This document shows positions 11,725-22,867 of a stretch of DNA of 64,000 nt, piece after piece. A program made the translations under genes and the position numbers. Origin of the DNA: Galeruca laticollis (Eukaryota; Arthropoda; Insecta; Coleoptera; Chrysomelidae). The stretch is from positions 50,398,951 to 50,462,950 of the forward strand of contig OY998178.1 of NCBI GenBank assembly GCA_963921935.1, in the 5' to 3' direction. The notes beneath the pieces are model-generated. The model did no database searches. It was given only the letters and a program-made list of their open reading frames with translations, and was not told the origin of the DNA. Within the stretch, counting starts at the first letter, position 1; every line of letters begins with the position of its first letter.

Positions 11725-12591
11725 GGTCGTCGTCGCCGTCGTTGTCGTCGGCCACATTTCCTTACATGTCTTGTTAGGACGATACAGCTTCCGGAGTGCA
11801 ATAAGTCACCAATTTTATGATTGAGTATTGTCAAGAACATGTCACAGATGAACCCTATTGATTTTCAGCTCAACAGAGCCAATACAACAGGTGCTATGGT
11901 ACTTGAAGTACGACATTTTGTCATTTTTTGAGAAATTTCAGTTTGTTAGCACGATACAGCCTCAGGAGTTCAACAAGTCACCAATTTAATGATTGAATAT
12001 TAAGACTAAGACTAGGAATATCAGGACATCTCACAGATGAACTCAATTGATTTTAAACTCACCAGAGCCAATACAACAGGTGCTACAGTACTTTAAGTAC
12101 AAAATTTTTGTCATTTTGGAGAAGTTTCAGTTTGTTAGCACGATACAGCCTCCGGAGTATATATAAGTGAGCAATTTTATGACAGGATATTATGCAGAGC
12201 GTCTCTGAGATGAACCCTATTGATATTCAGCTCACTAAAGCCAGTACAACGAGTGCTATGGCACCTGAAGTGCCAAATTTTTGTCATTTTTGGAGAATTT
12301 TCAGTTTGTTAGCACGATAGCAGTCTCCAGAGAGTATACGATTGATCAATTTTATGATTGAATATTGTTCAAGGTGTCTCACAGATGTACCCTATTGATT
12401 TACAGTTGACTAGAGCGAGTACAGCGGGTCCTATAAATCCAGATATACTACATTTTTGGTTATTTTTGGAAAAATTTCGGTTTGTTAGCACGATACATCC
12501 CCCGAAGTGTATACAAGTAACAATTTTATGATAGAATATTGTTCAGGGCCACAGATGCGCAAAAGTTAGTTTTAATCTTTAAAACCGTTTA
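11725..12591 (+). repeat. Detached right arm of the foldback-like family
   Basis: It starts at the (GTC)n block and runs outward through five subunits in the same order as the other arms to the TAAACGGTTT-type terminus near 12591. The inner GGCGGAAAAGT segment is absent. A short insertion of about 18 bp (TAAGACTAAGACTAGG) interrupts the second subunit near 12003. Confidence 0.8.
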
Positions 12592-14539
12592 TTTTTATGT
12601 AAATATTACCTATAGGAAATTTTGACTTATAAGTAATTGCTGTGGTTATAATTACGATTCTAATATTACTTCAAAGTTCGATTCACTGTAGGTAGGTATT
12701 CAAAGCTTGCTTTCATGACGTATTACCTAAAGGTTTGTGACTTGTACGAATTATTGGTATTTTGTTGGAAGTCGCTACTTCAAAAATTACTTATTAGTTA
12801 CCTAATACAACTTTACTGTTCCCAAAATCTCGCTAAGGTTTTTATTTTGTTGGACGCCCTAATAACTATTAGTTTCAGTTTTATGTATTTCAAAATTATT
12901 ATCGAATTTACACTACTTTTTACTTTTGTGTCCAGAACATTGTTAATATATGATTTTTATGACCAAATTGAATGTACGAATAGCCTATAATAAATTTTAT
13001 TGACATGGAAATAATATATGACTACATTACTAACATTCTCTGTTTTTTCTAAGAAAAACTGATTATTTTGGAGGCGAATAATCAATTAAGAGCTAAAAGT
13101 TTCGATATTATCAGTAAAGTATACCCGGTTTATGTTTTTGAAGCTAGGTACCTCTGAAATGAGCGTGTTTTACTTTATATTACTTAGCAATATTATCTTA
13201 TTCTAATTATGTAGAGCATATCATATCTAATAAGTTTAGATCTAAACTACAAAATATAAAGAGGTATAATTTCGTTACACGTATCGCCGAGGAGGATAGA
13301 AAATATGTTGTCTATATTACTAATTTATTTTGATGTAGTTGAATCGGTATTATTACGTATTTGTGTCCGTCACTGCAATGTATTCACGACGTTGTGGTTA
13401 CCAAAAATGTATTCCATATTTAGAACGTAAGAGCGACTATAAAAATTACTTGAAGGTTCACTAGATAGTCATTTTTACGTATTTTCGACTTAAAATGTTA
13501 GTTGAGATGATCGTTTCATCTCAAGCATTAAACCACTACCTTAAAATTAAACCTAACAAGCATTATAAAATCATTCCTATCCCAGTACATAGTAGTTTTA
13601 TAGTTTCCTTCACAGTTCTCTAGGTATTCCTAGACGTTTTTTGACCTTATGTCATTTGATAGTAGATATAATTACTAAAAGCCACAAATAATTTTGAGGC
13701 TAAACGGCTCCTTGAAATATGAAAGCTCCATCAGCCAAGGGCTATTGAGACCCGAAAATGCAATCCTCCTTTAAATTTCACTATCGAACACCTTAGAAAT
13801 GTTGCACAAATTTGTGAGTTTCCAAAATAAAAGTTATTTGACTCATAGAGAGATGAAATGTTGAGTGATATATCAGCTGACATTTATATAATCACAGAAT
13901 CTGTAAGAGATTTGGTTCGCTGCTTATCTAAAATTATTCTCAAGGAACTAGGAACTAGGAAAGTATATGTGTTCCTTAACAAAGGTTCAGAGAAGTCACA
14001 ATAGAACTTATAAATAATAGTTGCAGAAATGTAAGGTGCTTGTAACTAGATCACTATTCTACTTTAAACACACCGATTATTGCGGCAAACAACAGTAACA
14101 AATGTTTTCTTCCTTTTCCCGTTCAATTCAATTTGAGAAGTAGATGCATTGAAATATTAGATTCAGATTCAATGTCCTGATAAGCCGGTGCCAAGTTACA
14201 TGTCGCCTGTAAATTATAGCATGGATTTCGCAATAATATTTTTATTTCCACCAACAAGGCGATAAATCTAACATACTCCTAGTTATACCAGAGCTAAATG
14301 CTTCCACGGAAAATAATTACTAGGAATTACTTATTCATACGTAGAATAATGTAATAAAACCTTCACTTTCATACTAATTTTGAAATACTACTTTATCAAA
14401 GATTATAAATTATCTTGGTTAAGTACGTATCTAAAACATTCAAATCAAATGGTGTCCTATGAGTTGAATACGTTCATGAGTTTACCGTAATGACTCTCAG
14501 CGATCATTAACAGAACTACCGAAACTTTTATAGGGTAAA
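12592..14539. other. No recognisable gene
   Basis: AT-rich unique-looking sequence. One open frame at 12715-12990 (+) is hydrophobic low-complexity text and I do not support it as a gene. Confidence 0.45.
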
Positions 14540-14731
14540 TTAGTCAATAAGTACCCATAATTTATTCGGGATTTTATCGATAGTTTCAGTGACATGTTTG
14601 TCGTTCAAATTCACTTCCAGTTTACTACAGGAAAATTCTATTTCTGAATAGTATATTGCCCAAGTAACCCATATTGATGGAATTGTTAACAAATAAATTG
14701 ATAGAAAAAGGGATAAAGTGAGAGATGTCAT
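14540..14731 (-). CDS. Possible signal-peptide exon, unknown
   Basis: A 63-codon frame opens with ATG at 14731. Its first ~25 residues look like a cleavable signal peptide (MTSLTLSLFLSIYLLTIPS, ending VTWA), followed by a polar segment with one Cys (position 34) and the acidic text VNLNDKHVTETIDKI. A potential splice donor (GGTACTT) lies near 14553, and an initiator-like TCAGT lies upstream near 14855. No second exon was found. It may be a first coding exon of a host gene or a chance frame; the signal-like N-terminus is the only real evidence. Confidence 0.25.
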   Translation of the reverse strand: MTSLTLSLFLSIYLLTIPSIWVTWAIYYSEIEFSCSKLEVNLNDKHVTETIDKIPNKLWVLID

Positions 14732-14951
14732 AGTGCATGGTAGACTACGCAGACTATTATGTAAAAATTAATATTATAAATCGTAAATTCAGAATATGTC
14801 TACAGGAAAAACGTGCCAAAATAACCGATTTTTTTCGAGTTCAGTTGCCGATCAAGTTGACTGATCTGATAGTCCAGTAGCACTACCGTCGACTAAAAGT
14901 TGATATGGGAGTGTCGAAAAAAAATTTATAATATAAACAAGAGCAAACAGT

Positions 14952-15590
14952 CTAGGTTCCTGATCACTCAGAAATCAAAGGAAATTAAGGGTCTAATACA
15001 CTCACCAGAAAAGGAGCACGAACGTTTTTATTGGCCCGGAGTCTTTCTGTGTTGTAGGAAAATACTCCTATCAGAAAGAGTTTCGGAAAAACGAAATACC
15101 AAAGGACTTTGGCGGTACTTTCCCGGACTAGATCACTCCAGAAAGTTCAATCGGAACTATAACACCGCTAGATCCAAAACTATTTGGATTTCAGCAAAAA
15201 CCAGCAACATTTCCTCACGGGCTTTCTTACAGGACACTGCCGCTTCAGAAAACACCTAACGAGAATAGATCTAGCAGAAACTAACGAGTGCAGATTTTGT
15301 AGGAAGGAGGATGAAATTCTAGATAACCCAGGTCCATGATGCCTCGCCATTGCAAGACAACTCAAAAGTGCTTTGGACAAGAAACTTGTAGGAGCGAGAA
15401 TCTAACCTCCTTGAAGCCATCCCAAATTCATCAGAGCTCTGCAATTGGAAGGCGAACTGTAGATGTAGATAATAACGGCAACAGCTCTGATTGGGAGGAT
15501 AGACCTCAAGGCTGCAGTGCAATGTAAGGCTGGTAACAATCAATGAACCGAATATGATTTGTCACTCTCAATAAAGTTTGAACAACAGAA
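14952..15590 (+). pseudogene. 3' fragment of LOA/I-group LINE (RNase H end and C-terminal domain)
   Basis: The nucleotide text from 14952 (gtctaggttcctg) aligns base by base with 10035 onward of the upstream fragment, starting inside the RNase H motif WVPGH, and continues beyond that fragment's end through a Cys-containing segment (CRFCRKEDEILDNP near 15290-15330). An AATAAA near 15569 could be the old polyadenylation signal. It carries multiple stops and frame changes and is 5' truncated. Its function was the C-terminal, nucleic-acid-binding part of the LINE ORF2. Confidence 0.7.
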
Positions 15591-16781
15591 ACAGTTTTTC
15601 GTCCACTCAATTTGTTAAAAAATTATGTTACAAATAAAATACAACAAAAAATTTATTCAATTATGTTACAATGTGTATATAATGTTATGAAGGCTTCCTT
15701 TTCTAGATATTACTGTTGATTATCTCGAGCAACTAAAAAATAGAAAAGCAGCAATTATTTATCAACAATAATCAAATTTATTGCGAATAACATCATATTA
15801 AGGCCAAAATTATCAATAATCTTGCAAAAGTGTCACATTTTTCTTAAATATTATTCAATATTGAAATATTGTTTATATTAACGACAAACATATACAGGAT
15901 GCTGGAATAGTATGAGAGACTGCACATTTTTATTAAAAGAGACACTGTAAAAAGTAATATATGCTGCTTGTGATGACCATATTAAACAGGTATCTCCATC
16001 AACTCTTCAAACTACAATATTTCATAATATACTAGATTTAGTTAAGTAAGCACATTGAGGTTTGCAATTTATACTGCAGTTCAACTCAAAATCTCAATGT
16101 GCTTGTTAATGAGGTTCGATCTTAACCAAATTGGAATGAATGAGATATTGTATATTTAACCAATAATTATTGTATTTGTAACAATTAATGTCAACAGGTT
16201 TGTACCCTATTGAGTTAGGAGGAAGTGCCTTTTAGCCCGTCCAACAGCTCGCCAGTTTCATTCAGTCGATAATACACGGTGTCCCAACAAAAGTACTCAC
16301 TTTAAGTCTTGAAATATGTTGACCTTCATTTCAACTACTTCATACAGGCACACCCTTAAGAATTCCAATTTCAAGGGGGTCTAGTGATGGCCTCTTAAAA
16401 AAATCATTTGATTCTATTTACATAATTTCATATTCATATTTTTTTTAAAAATCTATCAATGGGTTTGTGGGAATAACCTTTAATAATTTTGGATTTTGAA
16501 AATAAAAACCAAAGGGACATACTTTTTATCCCGACCCCACTCAGGAGGCCCCTAATTAAAAATCTCAAGAAATGCATGGACTGATTTGAGCAAACGAAAT
16601 AGTAAATCATATATGTACAATATACCAGATGTCTCAAAAGTAATACACATATTCTGAAATAATAATTAATACTCAAATTTACAGCTTGCTATGAAAGAGG
16701 GTTGTTTAACTTATTAATACTAAAAAAATAATGAACTGAAATATATACTGTGGGATGTCGGGAACGAAAAATAGTAACATC
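15591..16781. other. No gene; small hairpin and mariner-end-like words
   Basis: A near-perfect hairpin lies at 16047-16104 (AAGCACATTGAG pairing with CTCAATGTGCTT). An ACGGTGTCCC word near 16275 resembles mariner termini, but no matching inverted partner was found. Otherwise featureless. Confidence 0.4.
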
Positions 16782-16923
16782 GTTACAAGGTTGCTTCACT
16801 CATACTCATCTCCGTCGCTATACTTCGCTTACTAATACCCAAAGCAACTTTATTTTTTGCGTCTTGAAACACTTCTTCTGTAAATATTGACTTTCTGTCG
16901 CTTTTTCCTTTGTAACGGCTCAT
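16782..16923 (-). pseudogene. pogo-type N-terminal HTH fragment
   Basis: From ATG at 16923 the minus strand encodes 46 residues with FTEEVFQDAKNKVALGISKRS, the pipsqueak/CENP-B N-terminal HTH pattern (basic start, amphipathic helices, GIS turn), then a stop. A possible donor (GTAACG) overlaps the end. It differs from both larger pogo copies, so it represents a third pogo-like family or a first-exon remnant. Confidence 0.45.
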
Positions 16924-17056
16924 GATCCTAAGGATCTAGAAACTACAAAAGGAAACGCCTATAACTGAACCAGAATAATTGCATGATGTTATCTTGTGTT
17001 TCTTAACTTCACTTGTATACATTGAATCAGTCTTTCTTTTGTTTTTCTTCATTTCC

Positions 17057-17093
17057 CCCTCTCTCTCTCTCTCTCCCTCCCTCTTTTACTTCT
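17057..17093. repeat. (CT)n microsatellite
   Basis: A run of CT/CCT units lies at the 3' (minus-sense) end of the pogo copy 2 tail. Confidence 0.85.
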
Positions 17094-18983
17094 CAGTTTC
17101 CGCTAGTTTCCTCAATTTTTCCGTTTTCCGAGCGACCCTTTTGTCTTCTTCTTGTTTTTTATAATTCCAATTTCTTCGACAGAATTTTTTCCAATGTGTA
17201 CTCATTAAAACAAAAGGTAACCTATCCGTCTGCCTTTTCCTTTTTCTTTCTGGAGACTTAGGCCAGAGTACAAAATTACGTATGGTGGAGTTTTCTGTAT
17301 TAGCATCTTTATTATTACTTCGAGATGTATTCACGTTATTCTGCAATGCTTGTCCGAGTACCACTTTTTACTATAATCTGATAATTCCGTTCACTCCTAG
17401 ATGATGACACAAGTTATCATTTATATCGGAATGGTTTACATCACACAAAATCGTGAAAGATTTGGTTGCTTCTAGATTTCTTTCCGGTTGTTGATTTTCT
17501 TCACAAAAGTCTGCTACTATTTCATTTTCATCTCCTGACTCTTCCAAGGTGTCTATTGGTCCTAATGGTAATAAGTTAGGTTTTTCATTTATGTTATTCC
17601 CATATTGGATGGACAGTTCTGTTATTTTTCTATTGTTTACAAATTCTTTTGAGTTTTCCTTTCTGCAGAATTTTTTGAATATTTCATAAAGTAGTAGAAA
17701 TTCATCGTCATTCGGTTAAAAAGTGCGATTCTTTCAAATTGTGTAAAAGTAATAATAGAGTCATTCTCCACAACCATCTCATTGTTGTTTTTTTTCATTA
17801 CTATCAACATCATCCATGGGTTTCTTTGCTCCCAGATACTTACTGTAATCAATGTGAATACGTCCCACCGATATAATCCGCTGGCCAAAAATCCTATTCT
17901 ATGGTTTCACATTTTGCATATTCCTCTATGACGCACTTTAAAACGGGTGCAAATTTTTCTTTAGCTAAGACTGCTGGATGGTTTTTTTTTTCTAAACTCC
18001 AATACAGCTTTTTTCCAACCCGATTTGACAGGTTTGAATGATGATACATTAGCTGGTTGCATTAATCTAGTTGCATTGGTATAACGCGATAATAGAATAA
18101 TTTTCAGTTCTGTACACAACTGATTTAATTTCAAAGTATGATGTGTAGAGTGACCATCAATGAAAAGAATAGTTGTGAATTTAGTTCCATATTTTTATGT
18201 ATGGATATAACACGTTTCCTATATATTCATAAAATAATTCAACCTTCATACACCCATTGTCGCTATGTCCTACTCCCCAAGTTCTTGGTACTGAATTTAC
18301 TATTGGAAAAGGTAGTCTCTTATAAGGATATATGAGAATATGATTAGTTTTTTGACGGGTAGCCGAGAACCGGAGCCTACTCCATAAACATTATTTGCAC
18401 CTCGTGGTGCAACTACTTTAAAATTCTTTAGCATAACGAAAAACATGTTTCACCACCATTCAATATCCTAGCCGAATCTTGCAAAATATGATCCAAATTT
18501 TTGCATTTTAAATATTTTTTAACTGAGGAATACCACTTGCGGATATCCATTCCCGAAATTGTGGAACTAGCTGCCCTAACTGCCTCTGGTGTCCGATGAG
18601 TAAAATTTGGATGACGTTAAAGAAATGGCCTGTACCAACCATCTCCAGATAGGTTGGCGATTATTCCGTGAATTGGCTTCCAAGAATTCTTTGACGGATG
18701 ATTGAATGTTGAATTTTCTAACTGGAATTCCCATTTTGTGGATTGTCACTATCCATTCATCTAAGACTACTTCTTCTTCTCTCGTTAAAACAATGTCTGG
18801 GCCCAAAGTTGTTTTGCTTACGAACTTATTACTTTTTCTGAATTGAACCGTTTGCCGTGGCACATTGAACAATTGATAGGCTTTCCTCTGTAACATTCCA
18901 CACTCAATAGCTTCTAGTGCGGACTGCAAGCTGTCCTTCGTATACGTTTTTTCATATTTAGTCCCTTCGCGCAACTTGGGCAT
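17086..18983 (-). pseudogene. pogo/Tigger-like transposase (copy 2)
   Basis: ATG at 18983 opens MPKLREGT with a pipsqueak HTH (residues about 15-50, ending VPRQTVQF) and a CENP-B-like domain. After a frame break near 18640 the DDE domain follows, with NGGETCF where the first catalytic Asp is expected, GHSDNGCM and IDGHSTHH for the next acidic sites, then LMQPANVSSFKPVKSGWKKAV near 18000-18070. The C-terminus (17364-17086) has WPKSPERKRKRQTDRLP and a Lys/Glu-rich end. Many stops and frameshifts. Related to copy 1 but clearly another subfamily (about half the aligned residues differ by eye). Confidence 0.8.
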
Positions 18984-19127
18984 CTGCGAGAAAAATACCT
19001 TAGAGTTTATATAGAGGCCGACTACATTACTCAAAATTACAAATTCACATCGTTTTGATTTGATACAGCCATTATTGTCGAATGACGAAATAAAATAAGA
19101 AGGTTTACCAGAGATGTAAACTGTCAA

Positions 19128-19597
19128 GACTAACTTCTGAGGATTTTAATTGAAAACGCTGTATCAAATGAAATGGTTTATATTTATCAATTAAAATAAT
19201 ATGTCTCGTATGTTATGCACCTATCCCGCCTCCGCCCCTTAAATTAATTACTTTATGTATGGCCAATCACTGTTTGAAACAATATTTTGAATAAACTTTA
19301 ATTTGACAGTTATAGGTGACATGGCCAATGACTAGTTTTTCACACAAATGGTGTACAATTATTAGCATAGGACATTTAATAACAACAAACTGTGAAGAAG
19401 TGATTTCTACATCAGAGTTACGAAGTTTAAACAAATTAGAACACAAACAAATCGATATTATCATGTAAAACAACATACCTTGTAATCAATTCTGGACTAT
19501 AGGTGTGTAGGTCTTACTATAAGATTTCAATAAAGTTCCGTTTTAGATGGACACGACCTCACAAAAACTTCTATAACTTTTTAAGGTTATGTAATGG
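19128..19597. other. pogo copy 2 5' flank, no gene
   Basis: Non-coding sequence. It contains ggccaat words at about 19261 and 19324, like those at the 5' end of pogo copy 1; this suggests subterminal transposase-binding sites. Confidence 0.35.
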
Positions 19598-19610
19598 AAC
19601 AGTGCAGTTT

Positions 19611-19708
19611 CGACCAGGGTATCATAAGAAAAGTTCAACTTCTCCCAAGAATACTCCATTCAACAGAATTCACTCACGAGCTTCTCTCTCTCTCTCTCTC
19701 TCTTTCTC
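19611..19708 (+). mobile_element. 98-bp dead-on-arrival copy of the Jockey-like LINE 3' end
   Basis: It is flanked by perfect 13-bp duplications AACAGTGCAGTTT (19598-19610 and 19709-19721). The insert matches the last ~85 bp of the LINE at 971-4042 (shared AAGAAAAGTTCAACTTC and CACGAGCTTCTC-type words) and ends in a long (TC)n run. It is the extreme 5'-truncated product of target-primed reverse transcription and shows where the 3' end of this LINE family lies. Confidence 0.9.
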
Positions 19709-19721
19709 AACAGTGCAGTTT

Positions 19722-20237
19722 AAAATATGAATTAATCATAACTACCACCACTACCTAGATAATACCACATGCATAGAATATTTTTGCAAGAAATGAAAAT
19801 TCTCGAAATAGTACAACTATGTCAATAACTGTCATTGACCCTATTGGATATATTATTATTTTTGCGGATCGTTTTGATTTTTCCCACAAATCTTGAATAC
19901 ATTATTCAAGCGATTGGAAACCAAATTCTTTCATTCACCAATTTCTTAGAAACCTACGCAGATATTTAGGGTGGGTACTTGTAATTGCGACACCGTGTAC
20001 AGCAGCTTAATGGTATTGATATTTAATTGGCCGATACACTACACATATCAAATACACATTTTTTATGAATGAAAGTGTATAGTGTACAATCGCAATTATA
20101 TTAGGATTTTGTGTTACTTAGGGAATAATTTTTGTCGTATCACCTCTTTTTTTATCTTTCGTGAAAATGTATGCACATGTATTTCAGTTGAAATGGTTCT
20201 ACAGTTGAAGATGATTAGTTCATATGAAAATACTTAC
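19722..20237. other. Probable 3' flank or 3' UTR of the host gene
   Basis: AT-rich, without repeats I recognise. On the minus strand it directly follows the terminal coding exon, so it may include 3' UTR. Confidence 0.35.
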
Positions 20238-20506
20238 ACTGTATCAACCATAAGATTTCTTGGAAATAATTTCATCTATAATTTCACCGCCGTTCTCATT
20301 TACACCCTCATTATCGTCCAGAAAACCACGACGATCATCATGATTTTGGAAGGCGTAGTTTTTCTTCAAGTATGTATCGCGAACTAGATCAACTTCATAT
20401 TGATCTTTGATTTTCTGTTCCGCTTTTTGCCTTCTGTCTTCATTAACATCATAATCTATGCCAAATTCTAATAGAAGCTGTCTTAGTGCATCTTCGTCTA
20501 CACTGG
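20238..20506 (-). CDS. Terminal coding exon (exon 3) of a secreted host protein
   Basis: The exon starts after a good acceptor (ttcatgtag, minus strand, 20507-20515). It reads in phase 1 (CC completing a Thr codon) for 86 further codons to a TGA at 20246-20244. The product is highly charged, with no Cys and no transposon motif: LLLEFGIDYDVNEDRR, a Lys/Glu-rich amphipathic stretch (KAEQKIKDQYEVD), then dibasic KK and RR sites and an acidic, Asn/Gly-rich end finishing KKSYG. A GTAAGT donor sits 6 nt after the stop, so the 3' UTR may be spliced. The phase matches exon 2 at 30649-30685, and the summed exons give an unbroken 438-nt frame. Family unknown to me; the dibasic sites would allow a prohormone, but that is speculation. 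Confidence 0.6.
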
Positions 20507-20824
20507 CTACATGAAAAATGAGATATTAAAAAATATACTGTCCAAAATACCTAATCCGTTTTAGAAATTCTGGACTCTTAAATTCACTAACAAGTTTATA
20601 ATTTAGAGCGGCTTCTGAAGATGATCAATCAAGATTATCAACGCGCACATTTATAGAAGAAAATATTTATAGAATCTCAAGGAATTTTCCTCCAATATGA
20701 ATCTATCAATAACTGATTTTTTATAGCTAATTTTCATATCGAATCTACCATACTGTTAATCCTAATTTCTGTTTGCAGCCTAATATTCGCACTCAACGAT
20801 CCCAATAAACTCTAAGCAGGTTGG

Positions 20825-21322
20825 TTGCCCCTGTCCTGTGCTGACGGAGCTACAGTTGAGTGGCTTAAAAGCATAGCTCAGGAGCTGCGGCCACAGGAGG
20901 ATGTGTCATTGAGACTCGCAGAGGAAGGTAACATTCCTCACTCAGAGATCTTTGTGACGTATCTTCCTGACAGTCTGAAACACCAAAACGACCAATTACT
21001 TCGATTTTAAGAGGTCCAAAATGAAGACTTCAACACACAAAATTGCAGGATTGTAAGCAGGGCTGAAAAAGGCCCCACAGTAGAACACACCCTATCAGTA
21101 GACCCCATATCCGCAGAAAGGGTCAAAAAGAATGGCTATATGGCCAATTATAAATTTGGTTAGGTAAGAATATTACCACAAATAAGCCATGCTGGGCAAC
21201 CTAATGGTCCAGTTGCAGCCTCAACCAGTCGAGGTTGCAAGAAAGAACACAAAAAGGGACCCACAAAAACGGGTCCTCCAAAGGGCAATAAGGGATCTAA
21301 TAAAGATACCAAAAGACAGTAA
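20825..21322 (+). pseudogene. ORF1 (gag-like) C-terminal part of the LOA-like LINE
   Basis: 20825-21010 encodes a charged segment (EIFVTYLPDSLKHQNDQL), then after a frame change the LSVDPISAERVKKNGYMAN motif that closes ORF1 in LOA-type elements (about 21085-21150). A Lys/Gly-rich tail ends at a TAA at 21320-21322. ORF1 proteins of this group bind RNA; the upstream zinc knuckles are lost. The ORF2 ATG at 21324 lies 1 nt after this stop. Confidence 0.6.
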
Positions 21323-21323
21323 A

Positions 21324-22254
21324 ATGGCTCTCTCCAAATCCGTTTGGTTTCTGCAGCTAAACCTCCATCATGCAAAAGCTGCAACAAGCGTGCTTAGCAG
21401 GAATTCTAGCAGAAATCTATCGGAAATCGGGCTCATTCAAAAACCCTGGGCTCATGGAGGACTTATCAGAGGACTATCCATCAATTCATGTAAGTTGATA
21501 TATTCACAAATACATGACAAACCAAGAGCGGCATTACTCACCTTTAAAAAACTTAACTTTATTTCTGTTCCAGAGTTTATCACTAGAGAGCTAGTAGTAA
21601 CAGCTGAAGCGGAGTTCCTCACCGAAAGGGGTAAAAGGCACATTATAATTGCCTCTGCTTACTTTCCGGGAGAGGAAGACAAACCTCCACCAGAGGGAGT
21701 CAAAAGCCTCATCAGATGGTGCAATAAAAAGAACAGACATCTTATTCTTCGATGTGATGCAAACTCCCACAACATAGTATGGGGCAGCACGGACACGAAC
21801 AAACGAGGTGAGTATCTCTTAGAGTATTTGGCTAAATCTAATATAGACATTATTAACAGAAGTAACACACCCACTTTTATCACTGCAACTAGAAAAGAGG
21901 TGCATGACATCACCCTAGCTAGTTGCTTTACAACAAATTTAATACAAAACTGGCATGTTTCCGATGAGGTTTAGATATCGGATCACAGGATGATACGTTT
22001 CGAGGTCGGGGCTACGCGAGGACAGATCCAGTGTTGTCGAATACCTCAACAAACGGACTGTTGTTCATATAAGGACAAATTAAAGTCGGATGTTGAAGGC
22101 GTATTATATACGATTGAAACTGTGGAGGAACTTGAAGTAGGCTCTCAATGGTTGAATCGCACGATGATTAATTGCTACGAGGAATCTTGTCCCATCAGAA
22201 GAAAGGCAGTCAATAGGGATGTGCCTTGGTGGACAAGGAACTCAGCAAACTAAA
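21324..22254 (+). pseudogene. Apurinic-type endonuclease domain of LOA-like ORF2
   Basis: The ORF2 ATG is taken at 21324 because WFLQLNLHHAKAAT, the conserved N-terminal Asn block, follows at once. The next catalytic block reads LIQKPW where LIQEPW is expected, so the metal-binding Glu is Lys. RCDANSHNIVWG (near 21750) and a SDH block (near 21977-21986) are present, with a stop at 21972-21974. A DVPWW motif near 22220 leads into the linker. The enzyme would have nicked target DNA; this copy is dead. Confidence 0.75.
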
Positions 22255-22867
22255 GGTCTTAGCACGCAAAGCATTTAACAGAGCCAAGAGGACAGGAAGC
22301 TGGGAAGACTACGAAAAGGCTCCAACTGAATATAACAAAGAACTCAGAAGGTGCAAGAGAAAAACTTGGAGGCAGTTCTGCGAAGGGATATCTAACGTAG
22401 CCCCAGCAGTGCGCCTTCAAAAAGTCATCGCTAAGGACCACTCTAACGGTATTGGACTCCTCAAAAAGCCAAACGGAGAGTTCGTCGAAACCATAGAGGA
22501 AAGCATGAGATGTTCATTAGACGCTCATTTTCCTGGGGCTGCAATCATTGAAGATAACGCAGAGGCAAATCTTGATGAAACTATCATCAATACATCTAGA
22601 TCAGCGAAAAGCCTAGCGGGTAAAATCTTCACCAATAATAGAATTGGATGGACAATTACCAGCTTCAAGCCCTACAAATCATCTGGAGAGGATGGCATCT
22701 TTCCAGCACAACAGGGATCCGATATCTTGATTCCTCACTTATGTAAGATATTCAAGATGAACTTCATCTTGGGATACATTCCAAAAGGGTGGAGACAGGC
22801 AGGGTCTGCTTTATTCCTAAGAGTGGCAAACGTCCTCCAGAGGAACCAAAATCATATAGACCTATAA
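22226..22867 (+). pseudogene. Linker to RT of LOA-like ORF2
   Basis: A 213-residue frame (ELSKLKVLARKAFNRAKRTG, then FCEGISNV) that overlaps the RT frame at 22789-22867. A +1/-1 shift near 22800 separates it from the RT fingers. The usual SSGEDGI block (KSSGEDGIFPAQQG) just before RT is present near 22680-22710. Confidence 0.7.

Noticed and set aside
16270..16650. Mariner-derived MITE starting ACGGTGTCCC
   Set aside because: No inverted partner or TA-flanked right end could be found.
19503..19730. 75-residue plus-strand frame with a Ser/Leu-rich end
   Set aside because: It runs through the 98-bp LINE copy and its (TC)n tail; the Ser/Leu run is a translated microsatellite.
20082..20387. 101-residue frame on the plus strand
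   Set aside because: It is the antisense shadow of the host exon at 20238-20506, whose splice sites and charged coding text lie on the minus strand.
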